Part shown: in pieces, positions 59,181 to 64,000 of the stretch | Layout of the letters: each line of letters opens with the position of its first letter | Numbering within the stretch: position 1 is the stretch's first letter | Source of the DNA: Naumovozyma dairenensis CBS 421 | Lineage: Eukaryota > Ascomycota > Saccharomycetes > Saccharomycetales > Saccharomycetaceae | Length of the DNA stretch: 64,000 bases | Reading direction: 5' to 3' | NCBI RefSeq assembly: GCF_000227115.2 | Contig: NC_016485.2 | Coordinates: 1,092,025 to 1,156,024, forward strand | Notes under the pieces: model-generated | Databases searched by the model: none | What the model was told of the DNA's origin: nothing | The model's input: only the letters and a program-made list of their open reading frames with translations | Position numbers and translations under genes: made by a program

Positions 59181-62100
59181 ATGGAGAAACCGAAAAATAC
59201 AGAGGAATTGACTAAACTGTTGCGTTCAAAAGATATTACAACAACGAAAATAGTCGAAGTAGTCTCATCTTTGAAAGATCTTGATTTCGAATTTCCAAAT
59301 GCTGAAGTATTCATATTAGAATTGATACAAGATAGATGGAATGATCATAAGTTGGTAGAATTTAAACGAGATTATAAAATATGGAAGTTGTTTAATGAAT
59401 TGTGGTCCAGGCTCCAAAATACCTCTTTGAAGAAGAGAATGTTCAGATCTTTGAAATTCGTCCCATTGTTACTACAAACTTTAGACTTAACTAATTTAGA
59501 CCGTGTACCATTCTTAAAGGAATTGAGACAATTGTGTTTTGCTATTAATTCGACTGTGACAATTGACATACCAACCGAAAGTACGTTCAAGATTCTTGGA
59601 GGAATATTGAATTTAATCAGCAGCATTCCATCAACTGATTTAAATAAAAATGGAGAAAGTGAACTAATATACGAGATCATTAATCTAACCAATATAGAAA
59701 ATACTCCTTTGGTAAATCCCAAACTAGCGACTTCATATTGTTCCTACCTGTTAGTACCGACTTTGGAATACTTGAATAAATTTGGGGATACTATAGATCC
59801 TTTAACCCGTTATATGAAAATATTTCTTTTTGATGAACATTTAGATCCAACCAAACTTCTCGCGAAGTTCATTAAGGATAACAAAGAACAACTAAAACCC
59901 GAACTAGCCGCTCTTCTATTCCAAAAATCTATCTCATTCTTAGCTAGCAATAATTTTCAACAATTAGAAAAAATTTACACGTTGGTAATTGATATCGATC
60001 CAAAATTAGCCCCAACTTTATTGAAGGAATTATCATTGTCGAAAAAAACCTTATCGCAACCATTTCTAGAGAACTTATTAGATAGTCAACTTTCACTATG
60101 TTCAACTGCAAATTCCTATGATCTTCCGTTCTGGTCATTATTATCACATATTATCGACCTTGATATCGAAGTAGGTATTAAGTATGTTCAAACTTTATTG
60201 GATTTAATCTATACGCAAACGACACTCAATCCAAAGGAAACATCGACCATATACAAGAAAATAGTTCATTGTTACGTAAATGCAAGAGAATTACTAGATT
60301 TCATAAATCTACTACAAGTATACTGTGAGAAAAATACCGACTATTCGAAATTATTCCTTGTGAATCCTAATTTCACAGAAATTATTTCAAGGAATATCTC
60401 GGCATTATCAGTCAAACAAATGTTGCTATTATTCAATGGTCTTTTAGACTCTTTATCTGCAAATGGCTCTAATGAAATTGCCTTCCTTTCTTTAAAAGTA
60501 TGTTTAGAAGGGTTACCAAGATTAACGTACACAATATTACCGGATTTGAAAGATGACCTTTCTAAGATATTTGAACTAAACCTCCCAGATGTGATGAAAC
60601 AATATGAATTGAGATATTTAATTATGGAAGTGTACGATGATATTATCCCGGAGAAAGTTTTGGAAGATTTATCATCAATGGAAAACCTAGAAAATCTTTT
60701 ATCAAGCATAGAAAGCCGTAGAGAGATTTTCTTCTATTTTTTCAAACTGAGAGAATACAAAGAATTTGATATATCACCAGTTACAAGCAAATTTAAATCC
60801 TTCTTAAATTCTTCTGATCCTGTCGCTACACGATTAATATTACATGCCTTATTTACCAATTGGAGTTCTCTTGTCAATGTTGCGTTTACTACAGACGATA
60901 TCGAAGAGCTAGTAAAATTATTAGTGTTTAAAGACAATTTGGAATTATTGAACCATTTATTAACTAATGATGATCTTTTCGAAGAAGAAAACATAATGCG
61001 TGCTATTATAGACCAGCTTTCCAGCACTCCGGATATTGAAACTACAATCCCATACCTTTCAAAAATTCCCATTCAATGTTTCGATAAAAAAACAAGAATA
61101 AAATTACTTGACCAAATCTCAATGCAGCGCCGCATCACTGAAAATGATATGCATATGCTATTTCATCTACTGGAAAGTCCTACGTTTAGATCAACCATTG
61201 AAAGTGATGTTACTTCTCTCTATAGTTTGATGTCACAAGATATTAACAGGTTAACTTTCACTAATAAAGTCTTTGAAAGAATTTGGAACAATCATATTCT
61301 GCAATTGAAAGAAGATACGAGTGTTTCCTTCATCCAAAACATGCTTGCTACTGTGTCTGAAAACTTGAAATCTTCGAATGATTTTGATATGGTATATTTC
61401 CAAATGGCATTTTTGATCTTATCGAACAATAAAAACAATATTGATTTGAAAAACTTATATGATGTTTTCTTCCTTTCTGCCTTCAATAAAATCAATAAAA
61501 TTCTAGACCATTCTGATAAAATCCCATATTTGTCTTGGCTGATCAAATGTTTATACTATATTTTGAAAGACAACGATCGTTGCAATGAATTTAAAGAGCC
61601 AGCACATATATTAATATCCACTCTAATGGAAAACAGTAAGGTTAAGTTGGTTGAAATGGATCAAGAACTACTAGGCAATACATTTTTATTATTTTCAATA
61701 TTCTTTGACGAAAAATTAGAGATTATATTTGCGCAATATATGGTATTACGAAATAAAGGTATTGATAAAGATACTATATTACCAGGTATCGGAAATGCAG
61801 TCACAAACGCATTATCAACTGGCCCTACTTCTGATTTCAATACTGCCTTTTCTAATACCATTTATGCCTTTGCCGACAAAGATTCGGTTTTTGCAGAGAG
61901 TATATTAGAGATTTATCTAGTCCAACTAGAAAAACTGTCAAAAGAAAATACTGTCGGCAAACATTTATTTGTAAAATCCATTTTAGAATTCTACACTAAT
62001 ATTGCAAACTTTGTTCCATACAAGGACGCAATTATATCAGTTTTAGCTACCATTGAGAATCTTCTAGTTTCCAAACCATGGATCTTCTCTCAATATTGTA

Positions 62101-62675
62101 TAGAACAACTTTTCCCATTAAGCATTTCTTTACTTGCGCACACCACAGCAGTTGAAACCACAGATAAGAATGATGCTCTTTTTACCGCAACACTAAAAGT
62201 ATTGTCTACAGTCTTATTTGTTCATCGCGTCAAATTAACTCAACGTCATCATTTAGTCATATCTACTTTATGTCAATATCTAGAGATTATATCATGCTCC
62301 CAAGATTTGGAACTTTCTGCAGAATCCGCCAAATTACTATCAAGATTTATAACAAATTTCTGTGAACCATCTTCAACATCTATAAGTCAAAACAATGATG
62401 GTAAAGATAAATTAACCTCCAAAATAAATGTGATTAAACAATCGTTGAGGAAACATATGCCGATCGTTCTAATAAAGTACATATATCTATCCATTGGTTC
62501 ACCATTCGAAGATTCTATAAGAAAAGAGTTAATACAATCGATTTTTTCAATTTTTAATCTACTATCACCTGTTGAGTTAAATTTAGTCAACGCTATGTTG
62601 GATAATGCAGGTAATCAATTCTTCAAGACGTTATATGCTGATTATAAGAAGAAGGGTAAGTGGACAGAGAATTAA
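59181..62675 (+). CDS. URB2: Nucleolar ribosome biogenesis factor Urb2
   Basis: Urb2 is a nucleolar protein needed for early 60S ribosomal subunit assembly, in a group with Npa1/Urb1, Dbp6 and Rsa3. The frame opens at a TTG (59154), and the first ATG is 59181, giving 1164 aa (1174 in S. cerevisiae). It is helical throughout, rich in Leu/Ile/Lys with no membrane segment, and has the two family parts: a long N-terminal HEAT-like region and a conserved C-terminal Urb2/Npa2 domain (about the last 220 residues, with LLVSKPWIFSQYCIEQLFPL and the NLVNAMLDNAGNQFFKTLYA end). It lies between POL32 and GEF1, as YJR041C. Confidence 0.93.
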   Translation: MEKPKNTEELTKLLRSKDITTTKIVEVVSSLKDLDFEFPNAEVFILELIQDRWNDHKLVEFKRDYKIWKLFNELWSRLQNTSLKKRMFRSLKFVPLLLQTLDLTNLDRVPFLKELRQLCFAINSTVTIDIPTESTFKILGGILNLISSIPSTDLNKNGESELIYEIINLTNIENTPLVNPKLATSYCSYLLVPTLEYLNKFGDTIDPLTRYMKIFLFDEHLDPTKLLAKFIKDNKEQLKPELAALLFQKSISFLASNNFQQLEKIYTLVIDIDPKLAPTLLKELSLSKKTLSQPFLENLLDSQLSLCSTANSYDLPFWSLLSHIIDLDIEVGIKYVQTLLDLIYTQTTLNPKETSTIYKKIVHCYVNARELLDFINLLQVYCEKNTDYSKLFLVNPNFTEIISRNISALSVKQMLLLFNGLLDSLSANGSNEIAFLSLKVCLEGLPRLTYTILPDLKDDLSKIFELNLPDVMKQYELRYLIMEVYDDIIPEKVLEDLSSMENLENLLSSIESRREIFFYFFKLREYKEFDISPVTSKFKSFLNSSDPVATRLILHALFTNWSSLVNVAFTTDDIEELVKLLVFKDNLELLNHLLTNDDLFEEENIMRAIIDQLSSTPDIETTIPYLSKIPIQCFDKKTRIKLLDQISMQRRITENDMHMLFHLLESPTFRSTIESDVTSLYSLMSQDINRLTFTNKVFERIWNNHILQLKEDTSVSFIQNMLATVSENLKSSNDFDMVYFQMAFLILSNNKNNIDLKNLYDVFFLSAFNKINKILDHSDKIPYLSWLIKCLYYILKDNDRCNEFKEPAHILISTLMENSKVKLVEMDQELLGNTFLLFSIFFDEKLEIIFAQYMVLRNKGIDKDTILPGIGNAVTNALSTGPTSDFNTAFSNTIYAFADKDSVFAESILEIYLVQLEKLSKENTVGKHLFVKSILEFYTNIANFVPYKDAIISVLATIENLLVSKPWIFSQYCIEQLFPLSISLLAHTTAVETTDKNDALFTATLKVLSTVLFVHRVKLTQRHHLVISTLCQYLEIISCSQDLELSAESAKLLSRFITNFCEPSSTSISQNNDGKDKLTSKINVIKQSLRKHMPIVLIKYIYLSIGSPFEDSIRKELIQSIFSIFNLLSPVELNLVNAMLDNAGNQFFKTLYADYKKKGKWTEN

Positions 62676-63005
62676 GATAAAAGCAAATTTACCAAACTGT
62701 TAGGTAGGTGATGTATATACTATACTATTTTATCTAGGTACACCTATGCCTACTATTTCATAATTTTTACTTGCCCCAAACGTTGGAAATCAATATCTAT
62801 TGACTGATTCCTGTTCCTGCTCTTCTCAGTCGAAGAAACAGCTGGTAACCAAGACTGTATATGAAATTTATATAAATGTTGCCATCGCATAAATTTAAGA
62901 GTGTTACATAATTGTTTTATTGTCTTCTTTTATATATAATCTATAGAATTTTTATCAAAACGTTCTGCACCGTCTGAGACCCATACAATATCAAATATAT
63001 TTCGA
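62676..63005. terminator. URB2-GEF1 convergent 3' spacer
   Basis: 330 bases between two converging genes, AT-rich, with TATATA-type elements as used in yeast 3' end formation. No gene seen. Confidence 0.35.
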
Positions 63006-64000
63006 TTATATCTTGGAGACTCTTTTGATAATAGGTTCCAACATTGACCAAAATATTTGATTCAACTTTTCGTTGTAAGTATATTTAGGTGCAATCACTT
63101 CGCAAGCTTTTGTTCTTTCAAACTTCAAAATATCTTTCCCAGTAACTAAACCTTGTAATATTCCGTCCTTTTCGACGATTATTGTCTTACATCCCATTTG
63201 TTTGAACATAGTAAACAATAATGAGGTAGGAACAGTTGGTTTCACAGTTATTGGTGAGGTATTTACAATATCTTTGAAGCATATATTATGAGTAATTTGA
63301 GTATTTGAAGAATTATGCAAACTTTCTTCCGACGAAGCGGTAAAGCTAATTAGTATCTTATGGGCATTAGCACTACTTATATCTTGAGCTAACAATTTTG
63401 CCGTTAGATGCTTTCTCAGGACATAGCCAACGCATCGTTGGTCTGCCTCAAGTTCGTCACCGTCTTTAATAATTGGGAAGCCCTTTACATTTTTTTTATC
63501 ATTAGAATCATAAAGTATAGCTTCCAATTCGGATACATATGTTGTTTCCTTTAATGTAATCAGTTGAGAGGACATAACATCTTCTGCAGTATAGTCATCC
63601 ATAAATTCTTCTTCTTCCCATAACTTTTCGTACAAGGGGAATCCATTAACGAAAACCATTTGATCTGCAATACCAGCGACACCCGTATTCGATAAAATTA
63701 TTCTCACAATAGCCACGACAATCATAGTTGGGATAATGTAAATAAATGCCCCAGTCAATTCAAACATAATAACAACAACAGTCAATGTTAAATTGGTTAT
63801 ACCACATAAGGTCGCTGTTGCTCCTAAAAAGGCGTATGTTCCTGGGGTAATTGCACCTGTTCCGGTAAAAAAACGTTCTACTATCAAACTCAAAGCACGT
63901 CCAAAAGTGGCACCGACCGCCATCGATGGAACGAAAATTCCTGCCGGTACTTTGGCACCATATGATATTATAACCAAAAGAGATCTTATTAAGGTTGCTG
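63006..64000 (-). CDS. GEF1: CLC chloride/proton transporter Gef1 (C-terminal part, runs off the window)
   Basis: Gef1 is the CLC-type anion transporter of Golgi and vesicle membranes, needed for copper loading of Fet3. The frame is open to the window edge, so the N-terminal half is outside. Seen here are the CLC filter segment GAKVPAGIFVPSMAVGA, the following membrane helices (TYAFLGATATLCGITNLTLT, VVVIMFELTGAFIYIIPTMI), and two C-terminal CBS domains (about YTAEDVMSSQLITL to GFPIIKD and NTSPITVKPTVPTSLLF to GLVTGKDILKFE). The end RVSKI* is at 63006. Position next to URB2 equals YJR040W. Confidence 0.95.
   Translation of the reverse strand, partial: ATLIRSLLVIISYGAKVPAGIFVPSMAVGATFGRALSLIVERFFTGTGAITPGTYAFLGATATLCGITNLTLTVVVIMFELTGAFIYIIPTMIVVAIVRIILSNTGVAGIADQMVFVNGFPLYEKLWEEEEFMDDYTAEDVMSSQLITLKETTYVSELEAILYDSNDKKNVKGFPIIKDGDELEADQRCVGYVLRKHLTAKLLAQDISSANAHKILISFTASSEESLHNSSNTQITHNICFKDIVNTSPITVKPTVPTSLLFTMFKQMGCKTIIVEKDGILQGLVTGKDILKFERTKACEVIAPKYTYNEKLNQIFWSMLEPIIKRVSKI

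Noticed and set aside
1..64000. CRISPR arrays, riboswitches, bacterial-type operons
   Set aside because: None seen, and none expected in a yeast nuclear genome.

Overview
The window is a piece of a budding-yeast nuclear genome, family Saccharomycetaceae, probably a post-whole-genome-duplication species of the Kazachstania/Naumovozyma type (genus is inference). Support comes from AT-rich, compact, almost intronless genes, one canonical GTATGT/TACTAAC intron, tRNA genes without an encoded CCA, Ty-type LTR retrotransposons, and gene order that matches blocks of S. cerevisiae chromosomes XI, XIII and X. Four assembly gaps (runs of N) lie at 11887-11888, 27773-27792, 49548-49647 and 49910-50009; the last three are in repeats.

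Layout. 0-5 kb: an unrecognised gene, then CCE1 and PRP40 facing each other as in S. cerevisiae (YKL011C/YKL012W). 5.7-26.4 kb: a long block in the order of chromosome XIII, ARG7, RNA14, SAM37, (unknown 434-aa gene), FET3, AAC1, BUB2, STV1, STB2 (YMR062 down to YMR053). 26.4-38.8 kb: a retrotransposon zone with a nearly complete Ty3/gypsy-type element (27.8-35.1 kb, minus strand), a Ty1/copia-like LTR, a decayed membrane-protein gene and an initiator tRNA-Met. 39.3-44.8 kb: VPS55, SSC1, TAH11 (YJR044-046). 45.1-51.8 kb: a second repeat zone with a Ty1-like solo LTR beside tRNA-His, two decayed genes, another Ty1-like LTR and a deleted Ty3-like copy. 52.3-57.3 kb: NUP116 and CSM3 (YMR047/048). 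57.6-64 kb: POL32, URB2 and the 3' part of GEF1 (YJR043, 041, 040).

The order of the last blocks is what one inversion (VPS55 through CSM3) would give after a chromosome X/XIII-type fusion; one breakpoint is in the transposon zone. NUP85 and a recognisable SEN15 are missing from their expected places.

The genes are mostly housekeeping: mRNA processing (PRP40, RNA14), arginine synthesis (ARG7), mitochondria (CCE1, SAM37, AAC1, SSC1), iron, copper and acidification (FET3, GEF1 and STV1 are functionally linked: Gef1 and the Golgi V-ATPase support copper loading of Fet3), mitotic exit (BUB2), and DNA replication (TAH11, CSM3, POL32, the last two with MCB sites). The main oddities are a CCE1 that has lost all recognisable catalytic acidic residues, a spliceosomal intron in STV1, and a Ty3-like element whose gag and pol are in one frame split by a single UAA, with a hairpin where a tRNA primer site is expected.
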